From Bradyrhizobium sp. LLZ17 (GTDB lineage Bacteria > Pseudomonadota > Alphaproteobacteria > Rhizobiales > Xanthobacteraceae): a stretch of DNA of 64,000 bases. Shown piece by piece: positions 18,275-27,962 of the stretch. Numbering within the stretch: the stretch's first letter is position 1; each line of letters begins with the position of its first letter. The notes beneath the pieces were generated by a model, which saw only the letters and a list, made by a program, of their open reading frames with translations, was not told the DNA's origin and searched no databases. The translations under genes were made by a program, and so were the position numbers. The stretch lies in NCBI RefSeq assembly GCF_041200145.1, contig NZ_CP165734.1, forward strand, positions 7,739,521 through 7,803,520, read 5' to 3'.

Positions 18275-19036
18275 ATGTCCGGATTGCCGCATTCGCCGCA
18301 CGCGCTAGTCACCGGTGGCGGCCGGGGTATCGGCCGCGCGATTGCGGCGGCGCTTGTCGGGGCCGGCGCGACGGTTACGGTGCTTGGTCGGAATGCAGCT
18401 ACCCTTGAAGAGGCGGTGAACGCAGGAGCTGCACATTTTGCAGTCGTCGCCGACGTCGCGGACGAGGCCGCGTTGAAAGCTGCCATCACCGAGGCGAGCG
18501 CGCGGCAGCCGCTGGATATCCTGATCGCGAATGCGGGCAGCGCGGAGTCGGCGCCGTTCGCAAAATCCGATAGCGCCCTTTTTGCGCGCATGATGGACGT
18601 CAATTTCATGGGCGTTGTCCACGCAATCCGCGCTGTGTTGCCCGGGATGAAGGACCGCCCTTATGGCCGCATCGTCGCAGTTGCGTCCACCGCCGGGCTA
18701 AAGGGCTATGCCTATGTCAGCGCGTACAGTGCCGCCAAACATGCCGTGGTCGGCCTGGTGCGTTCGCTGGCTCTCGAGATGGCCGGCAGCAACGTGACCG
18801 TGAATGCGGTGTGTCCGGGTTTTACCGACACCGATCTGGTCGCCGGCAGCATTGAAAACATCATCAAGAAGACCGGCCGCAGCCGCGAGCAGGCCATCGC
18901 CGAGCTCGCGAAGCACAATCCGCAGGGGCGGCTGATCACGCCTCAAGAGGTCGCTGATGCCGTGCTTTGGCTGTGCGGCGAGGGCGCCGGTGCGGTGACC
19001 GGACAGGCGATTGCGGTCGCCGGTGGTGAGATCTAG
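18275..19036 (+). CDS. Short-chain dehydrogenase/reductase, 3-hydroxyacyl-CoA dehydrogenase-like
   Basis: The 253-residue SDR has the cofactor motif TGGGRGIGRAIAAAL, the NAG motif (IANAGSAES), catalytic serine in VASTAG, and YxxxK in YSAAK. The end (GQAIAVAGGEI) is the classical SDR C terminus. It opens the + strand operon leading to an enoyl-CoA hydratase and the 2-aminobenzoyl-CoA monooxygenase/reductase. The likely role is oxidation of a ring or chain 3-hydroxyacyl-CoA in that pathway. CAGGGAGC precedes the ATG. Confidence 0.88.
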   Translation: MSGLPHSPHALVTGGGRGIGRAIAAALVGAGATVTVLGRNAATLEEAVNAGAAHFAVVADVADEAALKAAITEASARQPLDILIANAGSAESAPFAKSDSALFARMMDVNFMGVVHAIRAVLPGMKDRPYGRIVAVASTAGLKGYAYVSAYSAAKHAVVGLVRSLALEMAGSNVTVNAVCPGFTDTDLVAGSIENIIKKTGRSREQAIAELAKHNPQGRLITPQEVADAVLWLCGEGAGAVTGQAIAVAGGEI

Positions 19037-19079
19037 CGTGCGCGGCGCAGGCCCGGAACAAGACTGATAAGGAGATCGC

Positions 19080-19916
19080 ATGAGCAGACCAGCCAATCCG
19101 GTGACCGTGCCGCTCGTGGATTATTCGCCGCAACACTTCCTGCTGGCCGTCGTCGACGGTGTTGCGACCGTGACGCTCAATCGTCCGGAGCGGAAGAATC
19201 CGCTGACCTTCGAGAGCTATCGGGAACTCACCGATTTGTTCCGCGCTTGCGCGTTCGACGACACGGTCAAGGTCGTGGTCGTGACCGGCGCCGGCGGCAA
19301 TTTCTCGTCTGGCGGCGATGTGTTCGAGATCATCGGCCCGCTGGTGAAGATGGACACCAAGGGGCTCACTGCCTTCACCCGGATGACCGGTGACCTCGTC
19401 AAGGCGATGCGTGCCTGTCCGCAACCTATCGTCGCTGCGGTCGAGGGTATCTGCGCCGGCGCCGGCGCGATCATGGCCATGGCGTCGGATATGCGACTGG
19501 CGGCGAGCGGAACCAAAGTCGCGTTCCTGTTCAACAAGGTGGGGCTTGCCGGCTGCGACATGGGCGCCTGTGCAATCCTGCCGCGGATCATTGGGCAGTC
19601 CCGCGCCTCTGAACTGCTGTACACCGGCCGGTTCATGACGGCGGAGGAGGGCGAGCGCTGGGGCTTCTTCAGCCGCATCGTCACGCCGGAGCAGGTCCTG
19701 CCCCAGGCGCAGGTGTTGGCAAAGCAGATTGCGGAAGGTCCGACTTTTGCCAACACGATGACCAAGCGGATGCTGGCGATGGAATGGGCGATGTCGGTGG
19801 AAGAGGCGATCGAGGCGGAAGCCATCGCTCAAGCCCTGTGCATGACGACCGCCGATTTCGAGCGCGCCTTCGAGGCCTTCGCCAACAAGGTCAAGCCGGT
19901 CTTCCGGGGCGACTGA
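19080..19916 (+). CDS. Enoyl-CoA hydratase/isomerase (crotonase) family protein
   Basis: The 278-residue crotonase has the oxyanion-hole motifs [14 protein letters not shown] and [20 protein letters not shown]. The general acid/base position lies in [32 protein letters not shown] precedes the ATG. Placed between the SDR and the 2-aminobenzoyl-CoA monooxygenase/reductase, it should hydrate or hydrolytically open an alicyclic unsaturated CoA thioester produced from 2-aminobenzoyl-CoA. Confidence 0.9.
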   Translation: MSRPANPVTVPLVDYSPQHFLLAVVDGVATVTLNRPERKNPLTFESYRELTDLFRACAFDDTVKVVVVTGAGGNFSSGGDVFEIIGPLVKMDTKGLTAFTRMTGDLVKAMRACPQPIVAAVEGICAGAGAIMAMASDMRLAASGTKVAFLFNKVGLAGCDMGACAILPRIIGQSRASELLYTGRFMTAEEGERWGFFSRIVTPEQVLPQAQVLAKQIAEGPTFANTMTKRMLAMEWAMSVEEAIEAEAIAQALCMTTADFERAFEAFANKVKPVFRGD

Positions 19917-19951
19917 GGGGGCGCCCCGCAACGGGGGGCTTGCATCAAATT

Positions 19952-19967
19952 ATTTTAGGCTTAAAAT
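19952..19967. promoter_or_regulatory. Putative MarR operator, site 3 (best copy)
   Basis: ATTTTAGGCTTAAAAT is an inverted repeat with 6-bp arms (ATTTTA/TAAAAT) around GGCT. It sits 33 bases before the monooxygenase/reductase gene and 35 bases after the hydratase stop, which suggests an internal regulated promoter. Its 14-bp core recurs in reverse orientation at 26192-26205. Confidence 0.75.
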
Positions 19968-20000
19968 AGTTTCGTGACCGGGTGAATTGGCGAGGCTCCC

Positions 20001-22352
20001 ATGAAAGTCGCGATCATCGGTGGCGGACCTGCGGGTCTTTACGCAGCGATCCTGCTCAAGAAGCAGCGGCCGGGCGCCGAGATCACCGCGTATGAGCGCA
20101 ACCGCGCCGACGATACCTTCGGCTTCGGTGTGGTGTTTTCCGATGCCACGCTGGACAATTTCGAGAAGCACGATCTTCCGAGCTACCGCCGCATCACCCA
20201 GGAATTCGCCTACTGGGACGACATCGCCGTGCATTTCCGCGGCACGGTGCACCGGGTCGGCGGCAATGGTTTCTGCGGCTGCTCGCGGCAGAAGCTGCTC
20301 CTGATCCTCCAGGAGCGGGCTCGCGAGCTCGGCGTCAATCTGTTTTTCGAAGCGGATATCGAAGACGAGGCTCGATTCGCCAATGCCGATCTCATCCTGC
20401 TGGCAGACGGCATCAACAGCCGTTTCCGCGAGAAACACGTCGAGCATTTCGAGCCTGAGGTCGAGCTCCGCGCCAACAAGTTCGCCTGGATGGGCTCGAC
20501 CAGGCCGCTCGATGCGTTCACTTTCATCTTCCAGGAGACCGAGTGGGGCCCGTTCATCGCCCACGCCTATCAATACCAGGCCGGCCATTCGACCTGGATT
20601 TTCGAAACCGACCCGCAGACGTTCGAGCGGGCCGGACTGACGGGGCTGAACGAGAGCCAGTCCGCTGCGCGGATGGCCGAGATCTTTGGCTGGTTCCTCG
20701 ACGGTCACAAGCTTCTCACCAATCGTTCGATGTGGCGCAATTTCCCGATGATCCGCAGCAAGCGCTGGGTCAAGAACAACATGGTGCTGCTGGGCGACGC
20801 CAAGGCGACCGCTCATTTCTCGATCGGTTCCGGGACCAAGCTCGCGATGGAAGACGCAATTGCGCTGGCCGAGGCGCTGCAGAACGCGCCCAGCATCAAG
20901 GCGGCGCTGGAGGTCTACGAACAGGGCCGCCGCGAGGAGGTCGAGAAGACGCAGCATGCTGCGGACGTGTCGCTGGTCTGGTTCGAGCACGTCGACCGCT
21001 TCTGGGATTTCGATCCCGTGCAGTTCGCCTTCGGCGTGATGACGCGTTCGAAGGCGATCACCTATGACAATCTGAAGCTCCGTGCACCGGATTTTGTCGC
21101 CGAGGTCGAGAAATCGTTCGCAAAGCAGGTTCGCGCCAACGGTTTTGACGTCGATACCCGCAGGCCGATGGTGCCGCTATTCCAGCCGTTCCGGCTGCGC
21201 GAGATGGAGATCGCCAACCGCGCGGTGGTGTCGCCGATGTGCATGTACTCGGCGAGGGAAGGCGTGCCGACCGATTTCCACCTGGTGCATTACGGCTCGC
21301 GCGCCATCGGGGGCGCCGGCCTGGTCTTCACGGAGATGACCTGCATCGGCCCTGACGCCCGGATCACGCACGGCTGCGCAGGGCTGTGGAACGACGAGCA
21401 GGAGACATCCTGGCGTCGCATCGTGGATTTCATCCATGCCAACTCGGCCGCAAAGATCTGCCTGCAGCTGGGGCACGCCGGCCGCAAGGGCGCGACCAAG
21501 CTGATGTGGGACGGCATCGACCGGCCGCTCGATGAAGGCGGCTGGGAGGTGGTCTCGGCGTCGCCGTTGCCCTATTTCCCCGACAGCCGGGTGCCGCGCG
21601 AACTCGATCGCGCCGCCATGAATGCGGTGAGAGACGCCTTCATCGCGGCGGCCGAACGCGGCGAGCGCTGCGGCTTCGACATGCTCGAATTGCACTGCGC
21701 CCACGGCTATCTGCTCGCAAGCTTCATCTCGCCGCTCACGAATACGCGCACCGACGAATATGGCGGTTCGCTCGCCAACCGCTTGCGCTTCCCGCTCGAG
21801 GTTTTCGAGGCGCTGCGGGCGGTGTGGCCTTCGCACAAGCCGATGTCGGTGCGGATTTCCGCAACCGACTGGGCGGAGGGCGGCATCGACGGCGACGATG
21901 CCGTGGCCATCGCGCGTGCCTTCGCCGAGGCCGGCGTCGATCTCGTCGACGTCTCGACCGGACAGACGGTGCGCGATGCGGAGCCGATCTACGGGCGCAT
22001 GTTCCAGACGCCGTTCTCCGACCAGGTCCGCAACGAAGCGCGCGTGGCGACCATGTGCGTCGGCAACATCACGACTGCGGACCAGGCCAATACCATCCTG
22101 GCCGCAGGGCGGGCTGACCTGGTCGCCCTCGGCCGTCCGCATCTTGTCGACCCCTTCTTCACTATGAAGGCTGCGGCCTGGTACGGGGCGGATGCGACTT
22201 TCTGCCCGCCGCAATATTTGCCCGGGAAAGAGCAGATTTTCCGCAACAGCGTGCGCGACCGGCAGGATCTCGAGGAGCTGAGAATTAAGGCTAAGCCCAA
22301 GACCCGGGCCGAGCTCAAGGCGGAGGCGACAAAGCCGCTTGCGGCCGAGTAA
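20001..22352 (+). CDS. 2-aminobenzoyl-CoA monooxygenase/reductase-type fusion (salicylyl-CoA 5-hydroxylase-like)
   Basis: The 783-residue protein joins two enzymes. Residues 1 to about 390 form an FAD aromatic hydroxylase ([15 protein letters not shown] at the N terminus, [16 protein letters not shown] with Asp266). Residues from about 395 to 760 form an old yellow enzyme domain ([62 protein letters not shown]). This is the architecture of 2-aminobenzoyl-CoA monooxygenase/reductase of Azoarcus evansii, which hydroxylates and then reduces the ring without dioxygenolytic cleavage; salicylyl-CoA 5-hydroxylase is similar to the first half. The nearby 2-aminobenzoate-type ligase supports the first assignment. 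Confidence 0.9.
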   Translation: MKVAIIGGGPAGLYAAILLKKQRPGAEITAYERNRADDTFGFGVVFSDATLDNFEKHDLPSYRRITQEFAYWDDIAVHFRGTVHRVGGNGFCGCSRQKLLLILQERARELGVNLFFEADIEDEARFANADLILLADGINSRFREKHVEHFEPEVELRANKFAWMGSTRPLDAFTFIFQETEWGPFIAHAYQYQAGHSTWIFETDPQTFERAGLTGLNESQSAARMAEIFGWFLDGHKLLTNRSMWRNFPMIRSKRWVKNNMVLLGDAKATAHFSIGSGTKLAMEDAIALAEALQNAPSIKAALEVYEQGRREEVEKTQHAADVSLVWFEHVDRFWDFDPVQFAFGVMTRSKAITYDNLKLRAPDFVAEVEKSFAKQVRANGFDVDTRRPMVPLFQPFRLREMEIANRAVVSPMCMYSAREGVPTDFHLVHYGSRAIGGAGLVFTEMTCIGPDARITHGCAGLWNDEQETSWRRIVDFIHANSAAKICLQLGHAGRKGATKLMWDGIDRPLDEGGWEVVSASPLPYFPDSRVPRELDRAAMNAVRDAFIAAAERGERCGFDMLELHCAHGYLLASFISPLTNTRTDEYGGSLANRLRFPLEVFEALRAVWPSHKPMSVRISATDWAEGGIDGDDAVAIARAFAEAGVDLVDVSTGQTVRDAEPIYGRMFQTPFSDQVRNEARVATMCVGNITTADQANTILAAGRADLVALGRPHLVDPFFTMKAAAWYGADATFCPPQYLPGKEQIFRNSVRDRQDLEELRIKAKPKTRAELKAEATKPLAAE

Positions 22353-22408
22353 CCGGCCGTGCGACGTTAACCTCATTGCCTGGTGTGGTATCGAGTGGAG
22401 TTAGGGCG

Positions 22409-23659
22409 ATGAAGGCAATTATCGTCGGTGGCGGTATCGGTGGTCTCACCACGGCGTTGATGCTGCGGTCGCGTGGCATCGGTTGTGAAATCTTCGAGCA
22501 GGCCGACACCATCCGCGAACTCGGCGTCGGCATCAACACGCTGCCGCATGCCATGCGCGAGCTCGCAGGCCTCGGTCTGCTGCAGAAGCTCGACGACGTC
22601 GCGATCCGCACCGACCAGCTCTATTACCTCAACCGCCACGGCCAGGAAGTCTGGCGCGAAGCCCGCGGCATCGACGCCGGCCACGATGTCCCGCAATTCT
22701 CGATCCACCGCGGCAGGCTTCAGGGCGTGATTCATCATGCCGTCGAGGAGCGGCTCGGGCAGGACGCAATCCACACGGGTTGCCGTCTCGGCGCCTTCAC
22801 GCAGGACGAGGGCGGCGTCACTGCCTATTTCTTCGATCGTACCGGCGCGCACATCCATACGGCGCGCGGCGATATCCTGATCGGTGCCGACGGCATCCAT
22901 TCGCGGGTGCGCGAGACGCTATTCCCGAACGAGGGGCCGCCGTGCTGGAACGGCTTGATGCTGTGGCGCGGTGCACGCGACTGGCCGGTGTTCCTCACCG
23001 GAAAATCGATGATCGTGGCCGGCGGCCTCAATGCCAAGGTGGTGGTCTATCCGATCGCCGAGGGATCGAGCCCGGCGAGCCGGCTGACCAATTGGGCGGT
23101 GCTGGTGAAGGTCGGCGAGGGCAATGCGCCACCGCCGCGGAAGGAAGATTGGTCGCGGCCGGGCCGGCGCGAGGAGTTGATGCCGCATGTGGCGCGCTTC
23201 TCCGTGCCTTACATCGACGTGAGAAGCCTGATCTCCGCGACGCCGGAATTCTACGAATATCCGACCTGCGACCGCGATCCCTTGCCCTATTGGTCGTCCG
23301 GACGGGTCACGCTGCTCGGCGACGCCGCGCATCCGATGTATCCGGTCGGCTCCAATGGCGCATCGCAGGCGATCCTCGATGCGCGCTGCCTTGCCGATGC
23401 GCTGCTGCGCGCCGAGCATCCGCGCCAGGCGCTGGTCGAATACGAGAAGAAGCGGCTGCCGATGACGGCGGACATCGTCCGCTCCAACCGGCGCGGCGGC
23501 CCCGAGGGCGTCATCGACGCCGTCGAGCAGCTTGCGCCGGACGGCTTCGACAATGTCGATAACGTGCTGAGTTATTCCCAGCGCGAGGCCATCGTGCGCG
23601 GCTATGCCAGCAAAGCCGGCTTCGCCGCAGTGCCGGGCCTCGCGGCCGTGCGCGGTTGA
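22409..23659 (+). CDS. FAD-dependent aromatic monooxygenase (salicylate hydroxylase/PhzS-like)
   Basis: The 416-residue protein has the GxGxxG motif IVGGGIGGLTTALML, the DG motif GADGIHSRVRETL and the GD motif VTLLGDAAHPMYPVGSNGA. These are the three fingerprints of class A flavin hydroxylases. The ATG at 22409 follows GGAGTTAGGGC. It lies 56 bases after the two-domain monooxygenase and probably belongs to the same transcript. It may hydroxylate the free acid or a side substrate; the substrate is unknown. Confidence 0.88.
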   Translation: MKAIIVGGGIGGLTTALMLRSRGIGCEIFEQADTIRELGVGINTLPHAMRELAGLGLLQKLDDVAIRTDQLYYLNRHGQEVWREARGIDAGHDVPQFSIHRGRLQGVIHHAVEERLGQDAIHTGCRLGAFTQDEGGVTAYFFDRTGAHIHTARGDILIGADGIHSRVRETLFPNEGPPCWNGLMLWRGARDWPVFLTGKSMIVAGGLNAKVVVYPIAEGSSPASRLTNWAVLVKVGEGNAPPPRKEDWSRPGRREELMPHVARFSVPYIDVRSLISATPEFYEYPTCDRDPLPYWSSGRVTLLGDAAHPMYPVGSNGASQAILDARCLADALLRAEHPRQALVEYEKKRLPMTADIVRSNRRGGPEGVIDAVEQLAPDGFDNVDNVLSYSQREAIVRGYASKAGFAAVPGLAAVRG

Positions 23660-23668
23660 TGTGAGCTG

Positions 23669-24127
23669 CTAGCCGGCGCCGGGCGGCGGCGGCAGGAAGT
23701 GGATGTTGAACTCGGCGGCCATCGCCACCACGTCCTCCGGCTTCTGTTCCTTCATATTGTGAAGGCCCCAGAACAGGTCGAACAGTTTGCGGGTCGGCGA
23801 GACCCAGAACAGCACCTTTGCGGTCTGGTCCGACTTGTTGAAGATGCCATGCGGCACGCCCATGCCGAGACGTATCAAGTCACCAGGGGTCGCCTGCGAC
23901 TCCGAATTGCCGAGCATGAAGTCGAGCTTGCCTTCGAGCATGTAGAGATACTCATCCTGGTCGGGATGGATATGCGGCGGCACGAAAGTGCCCGGCGGCA
24001 ATGTCGCGTGCCAGGAGAAGCTGTGCTCGGTGTTGCTCTTCGGCACATAGGTCTGGCCCAGGATGTTCCAGGATATCCCCTGGATTCCTTCATTGGCCCG
24101 CGTGATGCCGGTGATTTCGCTCTTCAT
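23669..24127 (-). CDS. Cupin-domain protein
   Basis: The 152-residue protein has the two cupin motifs: PPHIHPDQDEYLYMLEG (motif 1, with His, His and Glu) and PGDLIRLGMGVPHGIFN (motif 2, with the last His). Such small cupins bind a metal and act as dioxygenases, isomerases or sensors. It lies 30 bases downstream of the LivK-type binding protein on the same strand and converges with the flavin monooxygenase. Membership in the aminobenzoate regulon is likely from position; its reaction is not known. Confidence 0.85.
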   Translation of the reverse strand: MKSEITGITRANEGIQGISWNILGQTYVPKSNTEHSFSWHATLPPGTFVPPHIHPDQDEYLYMLEGKLDFMLGNSESQATPGDLIRLGMGVPHGIFNKSDQTAKVLFWVSPTRKLFDLFWGLHNMKEQKPEDVVAMAAEFNIHFLPPPPGAG

Positions 24128-24157
24128 TGCAGTCCTCCCGTAACTCGATAGGCGATT

Positions 24158-25333
24158 TCAGTTCGCCGCCTTGCAGTCCTTGGCATAGCGGTCGCCATAG
24201 TTCTCGAAAACCTTCTGGACGATCTCGGTCTGGAACTTGCCGTCCGGACGCTTGGCGACCTTGGTGAGATAGAAGTCCTGGATCGGATAGCCGTTGGTGT
24301 TGAACTTGAAAGCGCCGCGCAGCGAGGTGAAGTCGGCCTTTTTCAGCGCGGCGGCGACGGCGTCCTTGTTGGAGAGGTCACCCTTCAGAGACTTGACAGC
24401 GCTGTCGATCAGCATGGCGGCGTCATAGGCCTGGAAAGCATAAGTGCCGGGCACGCCATTGTAGGCCGCCTCATAGGCGGCGACGAACTTCTTGTTCTGC
24501 GGATTGTCGAGATTGGGCGCCCAATTGGCGCCGCCGAACATGCCGACCGCTGCGTCCTGCTGCGCCGGCAAGGTCGATTCATCGACGGTGAAAGCCGAGA
24601 GCACCGGAATGCTGTCGGCGAGGCCGGCCTGCCGATACTGCTTCACGAGGTTGACGCCGAGCCCGCCCGGCATGAAGGTGAAGAGCGCATCCGGCTTCTG
24701 CGACGCGATCTTGGAAAGCTCCGGCTGGAAGTCCAGCGTGTTCAGCGGCATGTAGGATTCCTCGACGATCTCGCCCTTGTAGTCGAGCTTGAACCCGGCG
24801 ACCGAGTCCTTGCCGGCCTGATAGTTCGGCACCATCAGGTACATGCGCTTGTAGCCGCGATCCTGCGCCACCTTGCCAAGGATCTCGTGGACCTGGTCGT
24901 TCTGATACGAGGTCACATAGAAGAACGGGCTGCAGTCCTTGCCGGCATAGGTCGAGGGGCCCGCATTGGGGCTGATGAGAAAGGTCTTCGATTCCGTGAC
25001 GGGCCGGTGAATGGCCTGGAGGACGTTGGAGAAGATCGGGCCGACCACGAAGTCGACCTTGTCACGCTCCAGAAGGCCCTTGACCTTGGTCACCGCCGCA
25101 TCCGGCTTCAGCTCGTCGTCGACCACGACGACCTCGACATCGCGGCCGCCCATCCGGCCGCCGAGATCCTTCACGGCAAGCGCAAAGCCGTCGCGGACCT
25201 GTTGGCCAAGCGCGGCGGCGGGCCCGGACAGGGTCACGATCACACCCAGCTTGATCTTCTCCTGGGCGAGGGCAGGGTTCACCGCGATGCCGAGCAGCAA
25301 GGCGGCTGCGGCCAAGGTCGATTGCGTCTTCAT
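24158..25333 (-). CDS. Branched-chain amino acid/aromatic ABC transporter substrate-binding protein (LivK type)
   Basis: The 391-residue protein has a Sec signal (LAAAALLLGIAVNPALAQ) and a type I periplasmic binding fold: KLGVIVTLSGPAAALGQQ, VVVVDDELKPDAAV and FVVGPIFSNVLQA. LivK homologues in this bacterial group often bind aromatic acids. No LivH, LivM, LivG or LivF gene is present in the window, so it must use a transporter encoded elsewhere. It is transcribed divergently from the MarR gene, with two or three putative operators between them. Confidence 0.9.
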   Translation of the reverse strand: MKTQSTLAAAALLLGIAVNPALAQEKIKLGVIVTLSGPAAALGQQVRDGFALAVKDLGGRMGGRDVEVVVVDDELKPDAAVTKVKGLLERDKVDFVVGPIFSNVLQAIHRPVTESKTFLISPNAGPSTYAGKDCSPFFYVTSYQNDQVHEILGKVAQDRGYKRMYLMVPNYQAGKDSVAGFKLDYKGEIVEESYMPLNTLDFQPELSKIASQKPDALFTFMPGGLGVNLVKQYRQAGLADSIPVLSAFTVDESTLPAQQDAAVGMFGGANWAPNLDNPQNKKFVAAYEAAYNGVPGTYAFQAYDAAMLIDSAVKSLKGDLSNKDAVAAALKKADFTSLRGAFKFNTNGYPIQDFYLTKVAKRPDGKFQTEIVQKVFENYGDRYAKDCKAAN

Positions 25334-25478
25334 GATCTGTCCCCCGTGACTATCGGGCCCGCGTTGCAGGCCGCATACTCTGATCCAAGCTTATGCCGAT
25401 GATGCCCGGCGCGGCAAGCAAAGGCCGTGCGGCATCGCGCCAGCGCAGGGCGACGATCATGCAAGCGCCGCGCCAATT

Positions 25479-25494
25479 GCTTGAAGCTTAAAGA
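25479..25494. promoter_or_regulatory. Putative MarR operator, site 4
   Basis: GCTTGAAGCTTAAAGA is a near-palindrome around AAGCTT and matches the reverse form of the 19952 site. It lies between the LivK-type gene (start 25333, -) and the MarR gene (start 25616, +). Confidence 0.6.
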
Positions 25495-25548
25495 AATTGG
25501 CGTGCAGCCCGATTGTTGCAGCTTTAGGCTTGCAGCCCGCGCGGATTT

Positions 25549-25564
25549 ACTTGAAGCTCAAAAT
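25549..25564. promoter_or_regulatory. Putative MarR operator, site 5, with a half-site upstream
   Basis: ACTTGAAGCTCAAAAT matches the reverse motif at most positions and lies 51 bases before the preferred MarR start. A partial copy, TTTAGGCTT, occurs at 25523-25531. Together with site 4 this suggests autoregulation and shared control of the divergent binding-protein gene. Confidence 0.6.
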
Positions 25565-25615
25565 GTTGGGAAATCCGTGCCGGCACCAACGCCGGCCGCC
25601 GATGACTGCATCAAG

Positions 25616-26107
25616 ATGCTCGATTCCGAGACCAAGGCCGTCGAAACGCCCGAGGACCATGCCGAAGAGCTTCGGCTGTGGCTGCGCCTGTTGACCTGTA
25701 CGACCTTGATCGAAGGAGAAGTCCGCGGCCGGCTGCGGCAACGCTTCGACGTCACATTGCCCCGTTTCGATCTGATGGCGCAGCTCGACAAGGCGCCTGA
25801 TGGCATGACGCTGTCGGACGTCTCCAAGCGCATGATGGTGTCCAATGGCAACGTCACGGGCCTGGTCGAACGCCTGGTGGAATCCGGCCATCTCGATCGA
25901 CGTACCTCGGAGACAGACCGCCGGGTCCAGGTGATCCGCCTCACAAAGCTCGGCCGCGCCGAGTTTCGTCGGATGGCGGCGGAGCACGAGACCTGGATCG
26001 CCGATCTCTTCGCCGACCTCACGCCGAAGGATGTGCGCGAACTGATGCGGCTCCTCGCCAAGACCAAGGCCTCCGCGCAGAAATCGGCCGCGCGCCGCCG
26101 GTCCTGA
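25616..26107 (+). CDS. MarR-family transcriptional regulator
   Basis: The 163-residue protein has the MarR winged helix: recognition helix region MTLSDVSKRMMVSNGNVTGL, then VERLVESGHLDRRTSETDRR and VQVIRLTKLG of the wing. MarR repressors in aromatic-CoA pathways are commonly released by the CoA thioester. The ATG at 25616 is preferred because the open frame upstream contains the operator-like repeats and is not conserved in character; GTG at 25577 is an alternative. The same palindrome occurs before its own gene, the CoA ligase, the monooxygenase/reductase and the SDR, so it is the probable regulator of all of them. Confidence 0.9.
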   Translation: MLDSETKAVETPEDHAEELRLWLRLLTCTTLIEGEVRGRLRQRFDVTLPRFDLMAQLDKAPDGMTLSDVSKRMMVSNGNVTGLVERLVESGHLDRRTSETDRRVQVIRLTKLGRAEFRRMAAEHETWIADLFADLTPKDVRELMRLLAKTKASAQKSAARRRS

Positions 26108-26189
26108 GTCCGCGGGCGGGGCGGCCCGCCAGTCCTCTTTGCCACAGGAAAAAGCACCGGATCTCCAAAATCGGCTATTGCGCAAAATT

Positions 26190-26205
26190 GCTTTAAGCCT
26201 AAAAT
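26190..26205. promoter_or_regulatory. Putative MarR operator, site 6
   Basis: GCTTTAAGCCTAAAAT contains TTTAAGCCTAAAAT, the exact reverse complement of the core of the 19952 site. It lies 50 bases before the CoA ligase start, between the MarR gene and the ligase. Confidence 0.72.
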
Positions 26206-26255
26206 GTTTCCCAGTGAGTGCTGCCGGGTGCTTTCCATGCGCAAAGGAGCGTGCG

Positions 26256-27947
26256 ATGGCCAACGCCGCCAAGATTCAAGTCCCGGGCTCGTATGACGGC
26301 AACGCTGCGAGCGCCCATGTCGATGGTTTTGCGCGGCAGCATCTGCCGCCGCCGGAACTTTGGCCGGAATTCATCTTCACGCGACCGGAGCTGAACTATC
26401 CGCCCCGATTGAACTGCGTCAGCTATTTCCTCGATCGCTGGGTCGAGCAGGGCCACGGCGATGCGCCTTGCGTCATCAGCCCCGCCGTCAGCTACACCTA
26501 TCGCGAGCTGCAAGCGCTGGTGAACCGCATTGCCAACGTGCTGGTCGGCAAGCTCGGGCTCGTGACCGGCGGGCGCGTGATGCTGCGCTCCGCGAATAGC
26601 CCGATGATGGTTGCGACCTATCTCGCGGTGATCAAGGCCGGTGGCATTTGCGTGGCGACGATGCCGTTGCTGCGCGCCAAGGAGCTGTCCTACCCGATCC
26701 AGAAAGCTGAGATCACGCATGCGCTCTGCGACGGAAAACTCTCCGACGAGATGGAGAAGGCCAAAGCCGCCGCGCCCGGTCTCAAACATGTTGTGTACTG
26801 GGGCAACGGTGCGGCCAATTCGCTCGAGGCGATGGTCGCCGATGCCAGTCCCGAGTTCGCCGCGGTCGATACCGCATCCGACGATATCTGCCTGATCGCC
26901 TTCACGTCCGGCACGACGGGCGAACCCAAGGGCACCATGCATTTCCACCGCGACATGCTGGCGGTATGCGACGGTTACGCACGCAACATTCTTCGGGCCG
27001 AGCAGACCGATCGCTTCGTCGGCTCGGCGCCGCTCGCCTTCACCTTCGGTTTCGGCGGCGTTCTCTTTCCCATGCATATCGGCGCCTCCTTCGTCGTTCT
27101 GGAGAAGACCACGCCCGACGACATCCTGATGGCGATCGAGCAGTACAAGACCACGGTCTGCTTCACGGCGCCAACGGCATACCGCGCCATGATCGGCAAG
27201 CTTCCGGGCCGCGACATTTCCTCGCTCCGGAAGTGTGTCTCCGCGGGTGAGACGTTGCCCAAGCCGACATTCGATGCCTGGCTCAAGGCGACCGGCATCA
27301 AGCTGATGGACGGCATCGGATCCACCGAGATGTTGCATATCTTCATCAGTGCGACCGAAGACGAGATCCGTCCCGGTGCGACCGGCAAACCCGTGCCCGG
27401 CTATGAGGCCAAGATCGTCGATGATTCAGGCAACGATGTGCCGCCGGGCACGCTCGGGCGGCTGGCGGTGCGCGGGCCGACCGGCTGCCGCTATCTCGCC
27501 GACGAGCGGCAGCGCAAATACGTGCAGAACGGCTGGAACATCACTGGCGACACCTATCTGATGGATAGTGACGGTTATTTCTGGTACCAGTCCCGCTCCG
27601 ACGACATGATCGTGTCCGCCGGCTACAACATCGCTGGTACGGATGTCGAGGCTGCGCTGCTCACGCACCCGGCGGTCGCCGAGTGCGGTGTTGTCGGAGC
27701 ACCGGACGAAGCGCGCGGAATGATCGTGAAGGCCTATGTCGTCGCCGCGCCTGGCATCACGCCGGACGCGGCGCTCGCGGCCGAGTTGCAGGAGCATGTC
27801 AAGCGCGAGATCGCTCCTTACAAATATCCGCGTGCGATCGAGTTTGTGACGCAGTTGCCGAAGACCGAGACCGGCAAGTTGAAGCGCTTTGCCTTGCGGC
27901 AGCTGGCGCAGGCCGCAGTGACGTCATCTGGTGTCGCGGCAGACTGA
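26256..27947 (+). CDS. 2-aminobenzoate/benzoate-type CoA ligase
   Basis: The 563-residue AMP-forming ligase resembles the benzoate/2-aminobenzoate CoA ligase group: RPELNYPPRLNCVSYFLDRW at the N terminus, P-loop FTSGTTGEPKGTMHFHRD, DGIGSTEMLHIFISA, and C-terminal PKTETGKLKRFALR with the adenylation lysine at about residue 541. AAAGGAGC precedes the ATG. It would form 2-aminobenzoyl-CoA, the substrate of the fusion enzyme at 20001. PKTETGK also fits the PK(R/T/V/L)xxGK motif recognised by Pat acetyltransferases, and a Pat homologue is encoded at 35261. Confidence 0.9.
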   Translation: MANAAKIQVPGSYDGNAASAHVDGFARQHLPPPELWPEFIFTRPELNYPPRLNCVSYFLDRWVEQGHGDAPCVISPAVSYTYRELQALVNRIANVLVGKLGLVTGGRVMLRSANSPMMVATYLAVIKAGGICVATMPLLRAKELSYPIQKAEITHALCDGKLSDEMEKAKAAAPGLKHVVYWGNGAANSLEAMVADASPEFAAVDTASDDICLIAFTSGTTGEPKGTMHFHRDMLAVCDGYARNILRAEQTDRFVGSAPLAFTFGFGGVLFPMHIGASFVVLEKTTPDDILMAIEQYKTTVCFTAPTAYRAMIGKLPGRDISSLRKCVSAGETLPKPTFDAWLKATGIKLMDGIGSTEMLHIFISATEDEIRPGATGKPVPGYEAKIVDDSGNDVPPGTLGRLAVRGPTGCRYLADERQRKYVQNGWNITGDTYLMDSDGYFWYQSRSDDMIVSAGYNIAGTDVEAALLTHPAVAECGVVGAPDEARGMIVKAYVVAAPGITPDAALAAELQEHVKREIAPYKYPRAIEFVTQLPKTETGKLKRFALRQLAQAAVTSSGVAAD

Positions 27948-27962
27948 GAAGAGGATAGACCA

